Program-made: the position numbers and the translations under genes
In this document: positions 54,172 through 62,602 of the stretch, one piece after another
How positions within the stretch are numbered: the stretch's first letter is position 1
How the letters are laid out: each line of letters opens with the position of its first letter
The notes under the pieces: generated by a model
Told to the model about the DNA's origin: nothing
Database searches by the model: none
The model's input: the letters and a program-made list of their open reading frames with translations, nothing else
Assembly: GCA_030625815.1 (NCBI GenBank)
Contig: DAOUQF010000010.1
Span: 1 to 64,000 of the forward strand
DNA length: 64,000 bases
Source of the DNA: Eubacteriales bacterium
GTDB lineage: Bacteria; Bacillota; Clostridia; Tissierellales; GPF-1
Reading direction: 5' to 3'

Positions 54172-54480
54172 ATCCATGGGGTCATCGATCAGTCGCGGGC
54201 TATCGAAAGTGTTCGAATTTTCCTTTTCGTTCGATTGACATCTCAACCGATTCGAAGTAAAAATTCATGTTGCTATTCGATAGTCGGTGTTCCGGATTAA
54301 TGGAACCACCACCAGCTTCTGAGATCAAATTATATCAACTCAGCTTTCGCCAAGAGATATACCTTTTGGTAGTACATTAATACCACCTAGCCAACATATC
54401 AAACAAGAAAAGTGAGAAGTTTATAAATCATTCATAAGCATTGGGTATATAATAAAACAGAATGGCAAAAGGAGGAAAAC

Positions 54481-55251
54481 ATGCGAATAATTTCATGGAA
54501 TGTTAATGGCATTCGTGCCGTTTGGAAGAAGGGTTTCTTGGATTGGATGCAGGAAGAATCACCGGATATTTTGTGTCTGCAGGAGACGAAGATTCAATTG
54601 GATCAATTGACCGATGAGATGAAGGAGATTGACGGATACCATAGTTTTTTCCATCAAGCGGAGAAAAAGGGATATAGCGGTACAGCAATCTATACAAAAG
54701 AAGAACCGATTCAGGTGTGGAGAGGGCTGCCGGATCCGGAATTCAATCATGAAGGCCGAACTCTGATTGCGGAGTATTCTAATTTTATTTTAATGAATAT
54801 CTATTTCCCTAACGGTCAGATGAATGATGGCCGATTAGATTTTAAAATGCGGTTTTATGACGCCTTATTGGCCTATGCCGATGAATTGGTGGAATCTGGG
54901 AAAAAATTGTTGATCTGCGGTGATTACAACACCGCTCATCATGAGATCGACTTGAAGAATCCAAAGGCCAACGAGAAACGATCTGGTTTTTTGCCCATTG
55001 AACGGGCCTGGCTCGATATTTTTATGGAGCATGGCTATGTGGATGTTTGGCGAAGGCTTAATCCGGAAGAGGTGAAGTACTCGTGGTGGAGCTATCGATT
55101 CTCGGCCAGAAAAAACAATGCAGGTTGGCGGATTGACTATCATTTTGTTTCCGAGAATCTCTTTGCGAATGTGACGGGAGCGGAGCTTCACAATGATGTG
55201 CTTGGCTCTGACCATTGCCCGATTTCCATTGATTTATTCTTTGGGCAATAA
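54481..55251 (+). CDS. xth: Exodeoxyribonuclease III
   Basis: The 256-residue AP endonuclease/exonuclease has RIISWNVNGIRA at the N-terminus, the metal ligand Glu in LCLQETKIQ, the GDYNTAHHEIDL motif, SWWSYRF and the terminal GSDHCPISIDL with the catalytic Asp-His pair. It repairs abasic sites. The ATG follows AAAGGAGG, with TATAAT at 54448-54453. It is monocistronic. Confidence 0.95.
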   Translation: MRIISWNVNGIRAVWKKGFLDWMQEESPDILCLQETKIQLDQLTDEMKEIDGYHSFFHQAEKKGYSGTAIYTKEEPIQVWRGLPDPEFNHEGRTLIAEYSNFILMNIYFPNGQMNDGRLDFKMRFYDALLAYADELVESGKKLLICGDYNTAHHEIDLKNPKANEKRSGFLPIERAWLDIFMEHGYVDVWRRLNPEEVKYSWWSYRFSARKNNAGWRIDYHFVSENLFANVTGAELHNDVLGSDHCPISIDLFFGQ

Positions 55252-55350
55252 TCTTTTCAATGGAAAAAGATAGTAAGATTAAGTATTGGGACTATGCAAA
55301 CAAACCATTTTAGGTTTTTCTATTGGAGATCAAATTAAAGTAGTTATTGA

Positions 55351-55378
55351 AAATAAGGGCGAAGCCCTTATTTTTTTG
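55351..55378 (+). terminator. Terminator of xth
   Basis: AATAAGGGC-GAA-GCCCTTATT with seven following Ts. Confidence 0.9.
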
Positions 55379-55599
55379 TGTTTTAGAGCTTTTGGATCTT
55401 AAAATCGGAGTATTTAATTTGGTCGATTTTTTTGAATTCATCTTTCACTTATTTTGTAATTTCCATATTTTCGAGTAAGACGATATGATGTGATAACTTT
55501 TCCATGATGTGCGTGTGAACGTCCTAAGTAGTTCGCATTTGTTTCTGTTATAGCCTTTTCTTACCTTTCAGAAGTTTTCGATTCTCGAAAAACTATAAG

Positions 55600-55780
55600 G
55601 GTTGTATTTTTACCATTTTTTGCATTGGGATGTTTTTGTTCATGTAGTCATAGGTGTTGTAACCAAGCTTATAGTCCAGTTCAACTTCAAGCATCTCTTC
55701 GATAAAATTTTCGAATTATTTTTTGATAAGATTCTGAATGATAGAAACATCCTTCCGTTTTCCTTTTCTCATGAGTTCGC
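55600..55780 (-). pseudogene. Degenerate IS256-type transposase N-terminal remnant
   Basis: Read on the minus strand, the frame gives FENFIEEMLEVELDYKLGY followed by NTYDYMNKN. This resembles the conserved N-terminal stretch of mutator/IS256 transposases (a helix ending in E-A-E-L-D--LGY-KYDY). It is preceded by a stop codon and followed by a frameshift and stop, so only a scar remains. The upstream part of the gap, 55379-55600, holds nothing I can assign. Confidence 0.5.
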
Positions 55781-55817
55781 GTATTTCTTATTTGTCGAGC
55801 AATGCTTTCAGTGACAT

Positions 55818-56083
55818 ATGGGTGAGTCCTTCTTATTGAAATTTGTTTTATATCACTTCTGGAGTTTACACCAAGCAATTTACACATATACCCGTGTTGG
55901 GCGCTGCATTGACAAGGAACCGTTGGAAGACTTCTGGGCAATCTTGAAACAGAGATATATCATTGGCGTAAAATTCAAGACTATGCTGATATGGTACGAA
56001 CTATTGATGAATAAATCGTTTTCTGCAATTGTAAGCATTATCAGAAACGTTTTAATCTGATGTCACCACTTCAATATCGATAA
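55818..56083 (+). pseudogene. Degenerate IS3-family transposase C-terminal remnant
   Basis: The frame shows YTRVGRCIDKEPLEDFWAIL followed by KQRYIIGVKFKT, the equivalent of the conserved catalytic end of IS3/IS150 OrfB (S-SR-G-C-DN-P-E-FW--LK). After a one-base frameshift it continues YADMVRTIDE, a stop, and then YQKRFNLMSPLQYR, which matches the usual C-terminus. At least one frameshift and one nonsense mutation show it is long dead. The gap 56084-56377 is AT-rich, with possible but unconvincing promoter boxes for the PTS operon. Confidence 0.62.
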
Positions 56084-56377
56084 TATTTGGTCAGATTGGC
56101 ATTACTATAGATTTTAGTATTTCAACTGTCAATTTCATAGGGAGCAGTTCATTGGCAGGCGCTTTTTAATTAATCACTTATCGTTCTTTTTGTAAGAAGT
56201 TAGGCGGAGATTTTATTTTAAAAGTGGGATTTGACAAGAATGAACATATTTTCAAAATTTAAAGTGAAATTATTGGAACTATAAGGTGATGAAGTTCGAT
56301 GCTATACTTTAATTATAGAAAATTTGCAATATTCAACAATCAAAACGAGAAGTAATAAATTCAAAGGAGGATGAATT

Positions 56378-57637
56378 GTGGAAAGAATAAGTGCAATGTT
56401 TGATTGGTATGGGATGTTACCGGCAGCAGTAATGATTATGGTTGGTATTTTTCTTATGGGGTTGCTTTTGGCAAGACTAAAGATTATGGAGGCGTTGAAG
56501 TCTTCAATTTATGTTGCATCTGGTATTGTTGGGCTCAATACGTTGATTGGGATGTTTGCTGGTGCTGCAATTCCACCACTGATTTCAGTTATTCAATCAA
56601 CAAATATGAAATTGGATATAGTTGACTTTGGTGTTGCTTCAGCACAGGCATCAGTTGTTTTTCCATTAAAGTTTTTTGGACTTCTATTTCCAATTGGGCT
56701 TGTAGTAAACTTTCTTTTAATTCTAATAAAGCAGACAAATACATTCGATGTTGATATTTTCAATTATTGGGTATTTGGAATGTCCTCGGCATTTACGTAT
56801 GCTGCAACTGAAAGTCTAGGGCTCTCGATTTTAGCATTTGTGATTACGGAAATTATTGTATTGAAGCTTGCTGATTTTACAGCACCAGTGATTGCAAAAG
56901 AATACGGACTCGAAGGCATCTCGATTCCTCACGGCAATGCTGTTGTATTCGCACCGGTAGGGATACTGGTTAACTGGATTATTGATAGAATTCCTTTCTT
57001 GAAGGACATTGATTGGAGTCCTGAAACAATTGAAGAAAGATTCGGTGGACTAGTAGAACCTTCAACCCTTGGTTTTTTTATGGGAATTGTTTTAGGAATC
57101 TTTGCGAAGCTTAATTTTGGTGATTGCCTATTATTAGGGGTCACGATCGCGGCATTTATGATAATTTTCCCAAAAGTACTTAATATATTGATTGAGGGAA
57201 TCCAACCCGTGGCTGAAGGCATGAGAGAAGTAACAGAGAAAAAATTGAATAGAAAGCTTTACATTGGTCTTGATGCTGCAGTGCTTGTAGGAATGCCTGA
57301 TGTCATGGCAACTGGCATTTTGTTAGTACCTGCGATCTTGGTTTTGTCATTTATTCTCCCAGGAAATCGTGTTCTTCCGCTTGCGGATCTTGCTATTGCC
57401 GCTCCATTTTTGGTATCTTGTTGCATGCCTTATTGTAAAAGAAATATTTTTAGGGGTTTTGTGAGTGGCATAATTGTTTTCATTATCACGCTATATATTT
57501 GTACAGATACCGCGGCTCTTTATACAGAAATCGCAAAAATCAATGGATTGCCATTTGATATGACGGCCACGTCTCTCGGTGCTGCTTCAAGTCCAATTAG
57601 CTGGATTATAGCAAAAGTCATGCTACTATTTTCATAG
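56378..57637 (+). CDS. PTS system, galactitol-type EIIC permease
   Basis: The 419-residue membrane protein has about ten to twelve hydrophobic helices and a galactitol-family EIIC pattern: AALKSSIYVASGIVGLN-like start region near residues 40-55, IPHGNAVVFAPVG, and DAAVLVGMPDVMATGILLVP. GatC-type permeases carry sugar alcohols or pentitols across the membrane while EIIB phosphorylates them. GTG 56378 is preceded by AAAGGAGGATG. It is the first gene of an operon with EIIB, four Trp-like genes and EIIA, so the substrate is probably not galactitol itself. Confidence 0.88.
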   Translation: MERISAMFDWYGMLPAAVMIMVGIFLMGLLLARLKIMEALKSSIYVASGIVGLNTLIGMFAGAAIPPLISVIQSTNMKLDIVDFGVASAQASVVFPLKFFGLLFPIGLVVNFLLILIKQTNTFDVDIFNYWVFGMSSAFTYAATESLGLSILAFVITEIIVLKLADFTAPVIAKEYGLEGISIPHGNAVVFAPVGILVNWIIDRIPFLKDIDWSPETIEERFGGLVEPSTLGFFMGIVLGIFAKLNFGDCLLLGVTIAAFMIIFPKVLNILIEGIQPVAEGMREVTEKKLNRKLYIGLDAAVLVGMPDVMATGILLVPAILVLSFILPGNRVLPLADLAIAAPFLVSCCMPYCKRNIFRGFVSGIIVFIITLYICTDTAALYTEIAKINGLPFDMTATSLGAASSPISWIIAKVMLLFS

Positions 57638-57704
57638 AATAAAACGGTTAACAGTTCGTGTTATAGAAAAAAACATATGCGAATTTTGAGAAAGGAGAAA
57701 AATT

Positions 57705-57992
57705 ATGAGTCAGAAGATAATTCTTGTAGCATGCGGAACTGGCGGAGTTACATCGAAAAACATTGCAATGAAAATTGAAAAACATCTTAAGAAAAAAGGA
57801 GTTGATTGTAAAGTTATTACATGTAAAGTCATAGAAGTCAGGTCAAAAGTGAAGATTTTGAAACCTGATTTGGTTGCATCGTCAACGCCTGTGCCAGATG
57901 TTGGAGTTCCTAGGGTTAGAGCGACTGCATTATTGACAGGAATAGATGTGGAAAAAGTTTACAATGAAATTTATGAAATTTTATCAAAGTAA
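57705..57992 (+). CDS. PTS system, galactitol-type EIIB
   Basis: The 95-residue cytoplasmic EIIB has the phosphocysteine loop VACGTGGVTS (Cys10) and the terminal helix typical of GatB. It receives phosphate from EIIA and gives it to the sugar in EIIC. The ATG follows AAAGGAG. It is 67 bp after EIIC; the EIIA gene is separated from it by three Trp-like genes. Confidence 0.9.
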   Translation: MSQKIILVACGTGGVTSKNIAMKIEKHLKKKGVDCKVITCKVIEVRSKVKILKPDLVASSTPVPDVGVPRVRATALLTGIDVEKVYNEIYEILSK

Positions 57993-58023
57993 ACGATATT
58001 TGAGTTGTGAAAGAGAGGGCAAC

Positions 58024-59058
58024 ATGATCAAAAATAATGATACATTGTGGTACGGTCAGTATGGAGGATGCTTTATTGCAGATGCATTCTCCCTCGATTG
58101 CGACAAATACTATGATGAATACAAGAAAATTGTGCGGCAAGATGGTTTTGAAAAAGAGTTTGAACAGCTGAAAGCTGAATATTCTCCTGTTGAATTCAAG
58201 TTGTTAGAAACGGAAGATGAAAACCTTATGGTAGGTATTGCGTCGGAAAACTTGTACTCGATCATTGGAACTATTTTGCTTGCAAAGCATATGAAAAAGG
58301 AAAAAGTTGTATGCGGAACCAGATATACTGATGAAGCTATGCTTTGTGCGAAATTATGCAAAAAATATGGACTAAAATTAAAAATGTTTATGTCTAAAGA
58401 TATTTCTTCAATTTCTTCACTTATGGTACAGATGAAAACATACGGTGTTGAAACCGAAACGTGCATGTGTGAGGAACTCTTTAATTTGCCGGAGATGTAT
58501 GCGTTCCAGACGTGGGTTGCCGCACCTCAAGAATATGTTCTTATCAACTGCCGTAACAATGTCGGTGCTTTCCCTCATCCTAATATTGTTTCTGATTTTG
58601 CAAGTGTATATGGAGAAGACTTGAAATTAGCAATGGAGAGTATGGGTATGCCAAGTCCTGAAAGAATTGTTGTTCCAAGTGTTAGTGGGACATTTGCATT
58701 AGGAGTATTTGGAGCTTTTGACAGCAAAACAATAGAATTTGTGACTGTAGAATGCGATGAAGAGGATGATTTGCAGGAAGAACTTGATAGTTATTGTGGT
58801 ACTTTCACAAAAGTAATGCGGAATAGATACAATGATCGAGTGCTTGCGCCAGAGTTGTCAAATATGTTTGATAACGGAGAGGTTTTGAGAAAACTAGGGA
58901 ACATAAGTCAAATAGATACAAATCATTCTGATTTATTATGCAGCCAGACTGATTTCTCTGTTCAAAGTTTAGCTGGATTGAATTATTGTGAAAAGAATAC
59001 GGATAAAAAATTGACGCTATGTTTGGTTAGAAATACCAGGTGGGGAGCGGTATTATGA
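58024..59058 (+). CDS. TrpB-like protein lacking the PLP lysine
   Basis: The 344-residue protein aligns by eye along its length with tryptophan synthase beta. It starts WYGQYGGCFIADAF (TrpB: YGQFGG-YVPE), has ILLAKHMKKEKVV (TrpB: LLAKRMGKKRII), a YVLINCRNNVGAFPHPNIVSDF stretch (TrpB: YLLGSVAGPHPYP-MVRDF), and VPSVSGTFALGVFGAF where TrpB has the phosphate loop GGGSNA. The PLP lysine of the TrpB motif GAHKIN is replaced by Asn76, the catalytic Glu109 region is lost, and GGGSN is gone. It cannot be an ordinary PLP enzyme; a structural or allosteric partner for the TrpA-like proteins is the best inference. Its TGA overlaps the next ATG. Confidence 0.78.
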   Translation: MIKNNDTLWYGQYGGCFIADAFSLDCDKYYDEYKKIVRQDGFEKEFEQLKAEYSPVEFKLLETEDENLMVGIASENLYSIIGTILLAKHMKKEKVVCGTRYTDEAMLCAKLCKKYGLKLKMFMSKDISSISSLMVQMKTYGVETETCMCEELFNLPEMYAFQTWVAAPQEYVLINCRNNVGAFPHPNIVSDFASVYGEDLKLAMESMGMPSPERIVVPSVSGTFALGVFGAFDSKTIEFVTVECDEEDDLQEELDSYCGTFTKVMRNRYNDRVLAPELSNMFDNGEVLRKLGNISQIDTNHSDLLCSQTDFSVQSLAGLNYCEKNTDKKLTLCLVRNTRWGAVL

Positions 59059-59903
59059 GTAACAGAATAGAAGAAACAATAAAAAGGGCTCAGGATCAAG
59101 GGAAAGTTGCTTTTATAGGACTTGTTCCAATAGATCCTGAATCCATGGATAATTCCATGGAAATTGTTGATATGATGATTTCTTCTGGAGTGGATATTTT
59201 GATGGTGCATATACCGAATTGGTTTCCATGGATGGAAGGAACCGTGCTTCAAAAAGCAGCACAGATGCCGCGAAATGCCGGAGTAACAAGAGATAATGTA
59301 TTTGAATTCATAAAAACAATTCGGATTAAATATCCTGAAATACCAATTATTAATATGACATTGTATGAGACGGTTATGACTATGGGACAAGAGCGGTTTT
59401 TGAAACTTTCTAAAGAAGCGGATGTTGACGGATTTGATATTCCCAATTACCCTTTGTTTTATACAGCCGATAAGATGGAATTTTATAAGGAATGTTTAGA
59501 AAGAAATCAACACCTTATATTGGCAATTTCATATGAACTTGTAGTATCAGAGGAAGGTTCTGATGAATATATATTGCTTAGAAAAATGATAGACGCGGCA
59601 AAAGGTTTTGTTTTTGTAATGAATGCTCCTGGAGGACAATCGGGTTCTGATGTAAAACTTACAGATCAACAATTGACTATGGCAGTTGGTCGAGTGAAAG
59701 ATCTAATGAAGGAACAGGGGAATGACTGCTACATTTCTATTGTTTGCGGTATTTCTAGTAGTGAAGATATCAAAAAAGTAAAAGTATCAGGAGCACATTG
59801 TTTTATGATAGGTAGCGCCTATATAAAATCACTTCAAGATGGTCAGACGTTAGATGAAATATCTGATTATTTAGAGGGTGTCAGTGAAATGTGCAATTAC
59901 TAA
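59055..59903 (+). CDS. TrpA-like protein 1, catalytic residues replaced
   Basis: This 282-residue TIM-barrel protein is of the tryptophan synthase alpha family. Alignment to TrpA puts Met50 at the catalytic Glu49 position and Glu61 at Asp60 (HIPNWFPWMEG replaces GVPFSDPLADG). The phosphate-binding elements persist: GGQSG for GVTG, VCGISSS for GFGISS, and MIGSAYI for SGSAIV. The protein therefore probably still binds a phosphorylated ligand but not by the standard chemistry. It is translationally coupled to the TrpB-like gene (ATGA), as in real trpBA operons. Confidence 0.8.
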   Translation: MSNRIEETIKRAQDQGKVAFIGLVPIDPESMDNSMEIVDMMISSGVDILMVHIPNWFPWMEGTVLQKAAQMPRNAGVTRDNVFEFIKTIRIKYPEIPIINMTLYETVMTMGQERFLKLSKEADVDGFDIPNYPLFYTADKMEFYKECLERNQHLILAISYELVVSEEGSDEYILLRKMIDAAKGFVFVMNAPGGQSGSDVKLTDQQLTMAVGRVKDLMKEQGNDCYISIVCGISSSEDIKKVKVSGAHCFMIGSAYIKSLQDGQTLDEISDYLEGVSEMCNY

Positions 59904-59922
59904 TTGATTGAGAGGTTAAAGT

Positions 59923-60765
59923 ATGAATATAGTTGAAAAAAGATTCTTTGACTATGAAAAGCATAACAACGGTGGGATTATTGTTGAAATACCACTTCTT
60001 CCACCTATTCCAACTACTCAAATAGATGTGGCTTGTACGCTTGTAGAGTCTGGAATAGATATTATCCAAGTATCTGTACCTGTACGATTCCCATGGATGT
60101 ATGGTGAACGGCACCTTAACTTAGCAAGAAATGCAGCGATCAATGATGTCGATTACAAGCAATCTTTTGAGGTGTTAGAAAAACTGACCAAGCAGCATGA
60201 GGGCGCGGAATTCATGCCAGTTGGGTTTTATGGTGGAATTCAGCGTATGGGGCAGGATAAATACATCAGTGAATGCAAAAGATTGGGAATCCGTTTAGTA
60301 GATGTTCCTGATTATCCGCTTGTACATGACCAGGATCCCAAAGGATTGGTGGGTGAACTTAGAAGTAAAGGTATTAGCTATGTAACTATTTTCAATACAG
60401 AGTTGGCATTAGCACCAGAAGGGACTAGAGCGTATCAAAATTTGTGCAAACTAGTTGCACAATCATCAGGATTCTGTTTCTTGTTGGCTGCGGCAGGTGG
60501 AAAAACGGGGGAAAAGAAAAGTTTTGAATATGATGGACTTTTGCGAGCAAAAGAGCGACTACTTAGTATTCAGAAAAGAATGGATCGTAGATGTCCAATA
60601 GTCGTCGTTTGTGGTATATCGACCCCTGAACAGGTTCGTATTCTTGTAAAAGAAGTTGGAGTCCATGTTATGTTTGGTAGTGCATTATTCAAAAGAATGA
60701 TGAATGGTGACAGTCAAAGAGATATTGCTGAGTTTTTGACAAAAATGAAAAGAGCGGCAACTTAA
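59923..60765 (+). CDS. TrpA-like protein 2, catalytic residues replaced
   Basis: The 280-residue second TrpA-like barrel has Gln49 at the catalytic Glu position and Tyr60 at the Asp position (VPVRFPWMYGER). It shares the FPWM-G substitution with TrpA-like protein 1, so the two are sister paralogues that diverged from TrpA together. The phosphate loops GGKTG, VCGIST and MFGSALF are kept. It starts at ATG 59923 after GAGAGG, 19 bp after the preceding gene. A heteromeric complex with the other Trp-like products is plausible. Confidence 0.8.
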   Translation: MNIVEKRFFDYEKHNNGGIIVEIPLLPPIPTTQIDVACTLVESGIDIIQVSVPVRFPWMYGERHLNLARNAAINDVDYKQSFEVLEKLTKQHEGAEFMPVGFYGGIQRMGQDKYISECKRLGIRLVDVPDYPLVHDQDPKGLVGELRSKGISYVTIFNTELALAPEGTRAYQNLCKLVAQSSGFCFLLAAAGGKTGEKKSFEYDGLLRAKERLLSIQKRMDRRCPIVVVCGISTPEQVRILVKEVGVHVMFGSALFKRMMNGDSQRDIAEFLTKMKRAAT

Positions 60766-60777
60766 GTGAGGCGGAGT

Positions 60778-61251
60778 ATGGAGAATCAAATTGTTTTAAA
60801 TAGCAAGTCAATTGACTTGGAATGTGAATTAGAAACAAATCATGAGGTATTAAAATACTTAGTTTCACTTTTGGAAAAACAAGGATTTGTTGATTCAAGA
60901 TATACGACGGTTGTTATAGAGCGTGAAGATAATTATCCGACTGGTCTTGAATTTCCTAAAATTTGTATTGCATTACCACATGGGGATCCTAAATTTGTTA
61001 AAGAAGCATCTATTGCTATTGCACGATGTAAGAATAGAGTGGATTTTAAGAGTATGGAAAACCCAGAAGATTCAATAAGTGTTGACATAGTTGTTTTGCT
61101 TGCTGTTAAGGAGCCGGAGAGGCATCTGCAAGTTCTTAGCAATTTAGTGAATCTGTTTATGATTGAAGAAAATTGTGAACAACTATTGACAACGAATAGT
61201 GTTAATACGGTATGCAACTTATTTGAAGCAAATTTATATAAGGGAAACTAA
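60778..61251 (+). CDS. PTS system EIIA, fructose/galactitol type
   Basis: The 157-residue EIIA domain protein has the phosphohistidine at His68 in TGLEFPKICIALPHGDP, the form typical of mannitol/fructose/galactitol EIIA. It accepts phosphate from HPr and passes it to EIIB. ATG 60778 after GAGGCGGAG is preferred to GTG 60766. Its position behind two TrpA-like genes shows that the PTS and the Trp-like proteins are one operon. Confidence 0.88.
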   Translation: MENQIVLNSKSIDLECELETNHEVLKYLVSLLEKQGFVDSRYTTVVIEREDNYPTGLEFPKICIALPHGDPKFVKEASIAIARCKNRVDFKSMENPEDSISVDIVVLLAVKEPERHLQVLSNLVNLFMIEENCEQLLTTNSVNTVCNLFEANLYKGN

Positions 61252-61287
61252 GAATAAAAATTGGCGGAAACAATGAGGTGCGCAAGC

Positions 61288-61317
61288 AGACTGATTACTT
61301 ATTAAAGGAGTCAGTCT
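61288..61317 (+). other. Hairpin in the 324-bp gap before the third TrpA-like gene
   Basis: AGACTGA (61288-61294) pairs with TCAGTCT (61311-61317). A ribosome-site-like AAAGGAG lies in its loop, before a 10-codon TTG frame that I do not count as a gene. There is no T run. It could separate expression of the last gene from the PTS operon. Confidence 0.4.
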
Positions 61318-61575
61318 ATTGAGTGAGATCAAAAAAGATCATAAAAATTAAAAAATGATTGATAGGGAAGAATAGATGGTTGAGAATTTCAAATGCGTTG
61401 GTAGAGCCTGTTTGCTTTATTACAGGAGTCGGCAAAGCATTTGACGATGTGATTGTAAGTAGGAGAATCGATTTTTGTTAGAGCAAAGTTGTGATCGAAT
61501 TTAATATGATAACTAATTGATTATTGTGTCGTAGTGAGAGTGTTGAAAAAATATGATGAGAAGGAGATTAATGGT

Positions 61576-62352
61576 ATGAATAGAATGGAGAGGATTTTTA
61601 ACCAGATGATGGAAAATGACGAAAAGATTTTAGTTTCTTATTTCCCGTTATGTGATACTGCTTTAGCTGATCAAGTAGGATGGGCTGGAAAGTACTTTGA
61701 CAATGGAACAACAGTGCTTGAAATGGGATTGCCATATGAGGATCCGTGCCTTGATGGGAAAACAGTAAGAGATTCTATGGAAAGAGCATTGGTTGACAAT
61801 ACGGTAGAAGATGCGTTTGAAGTTATTAAGAACTTGCGGAAGGCATATCCAGACAATATTCTTCAGGTTATGTCGTATTTCGAGATTCTTGAAAAAATCG
61901 GTTTAGATGAGTTTGCAGCTAAATGTAATGAAGCCGGTGTGGATGCGGTTCTTACGCCAAATATTGCTCCAGATCGAGTGCCAGAACTGGATGCTGCACT
62001 AGGAAAGTTTAATATTATTCATTTGCGTTTTGCACCTTTTACTCTTACGGATGAAGTGATTGAGGATCTTAAAAAGAATGCAAAAGGCTATATTTTCCAA
62101 CAGGCAGTTGATGGTGCAACTGGTCCGCAAGATACAACATCACCACAAGTTGGCGTTAATGTAAAATTATTGAAGGAGCTTGGTGTTAAAACTCCGGTTG
62201 TGGCAGGTTTTGGTATTTCCAATCAGCAACAGGTAGGTGAAATGAAAGATATGGGAGTCGATGGTGTAATTGTAGGAAGTAGCATTCTTACCTCAATTGT
62301 TGCGGGTAATGGAGCCGATTTTATTAAAAGTTTAAGGGGAGCATTAGAATAA
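61576..62352 (+). CDS. TrpA-like protein 3 with intact catalytic residues
   Basis: The 258-residue tryptophan synthase alpha-type TIM barrel keeps both catalytic acids at the canonical numbers, Glu49 and Asp60 (VLEMGLPYEDPCLDGK). It also keeps the phosphate loops (GATG, GFGISN, VIVGSSIL) and the normal TrpA length. TrpA performs the retro-aldol cleavage of indole-3-glycerol phosphate to indole and glyceraldehyde-3-phosphate. No TrpC, TrpD or true TrpB is near, so it more likely cleaves a related phosphorylated compound supplied by the PTS. ATG 61576 follows AAGGAG. Confidence 0.85.
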   Translation: MNRMERIFNQMMENDEKILVSYFPLCDTALADQVGWAGKYFDNGTTVLEMGLPYEDPCLDGKTVRDSMERALVDNTVEDAFEVIKNLRKAYPDNILQVMSYFEILEKIGLDEFAAKCNEAGVDAVLTPNIAPDRVPELDAALGKFNIIHLRFAPFTLTDEVIEDLKKNAKGYIFQQAVDGATGPQDTTSPQVGVNVKLLKELGVKTPVVAGFGISNQQQVGEMKDMGVDGVIVGSSILTSIVAGNGADFIKSLRGALE

Positions 62353-62406
62353 TCATAGGCAATAAGGGACCTTTTACAAAGTCTGTTAAGTTTTACATCT
62401 ACTATT

Positions 62407-62435
62407 TTGCATAAACATTTGTTTCAATATATAAT
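62407..62435 (+). promoter_or_regulatory. Promoter of the PRD regulator gene
   Basis: TTGCAT (62407-62412) and TATAAT (62430-62435) are spaced by 17 bp. A hairpin, AAGAGATTG at 62443-62451 with CAATCTCTT at 62469-62477, begins right at the expected transcription start. Confidence 0.6.
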
Positions 62436-62602
62436 AATGTTTAAGAGATTGGTTCCTTGATAATGAATCAATCTCTTTAGCACTCTCATAAAGATGATTT
62501 GAAGATTATGTGAAGCATTAAAGGAATTGCGAGCGAGAAAAGACGGGAAAGAATAGTTAGAATGTAGCGTATAAGAGGATTTGGGATGATTGAAGGTGAA
62601 TT

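Noticed and set aside
53793-54260. Several overlapping plus-strand open frames across the tandem repeat
   Set aside because: They arise because the 20-bp unit lacks stop codons in all three frames; there is no ribosome site or promoter, so I call it a repeat only.
56231-56259. TTGACA upstream of the PTS operon as a promoter
   Set aside because: No acceptable -10 box at 16-18 bp; a TATACT at 56303 lacks a suitable -35. The start site cannot be placed from sequence.
56378-57992. Straightforward galactitol utilisation
   Set aside because: No galactitol-phosphate dehydrogenase or tagatose-bisphosphate aldolase gene is present; the neighbours are Trp-like proteins instead.
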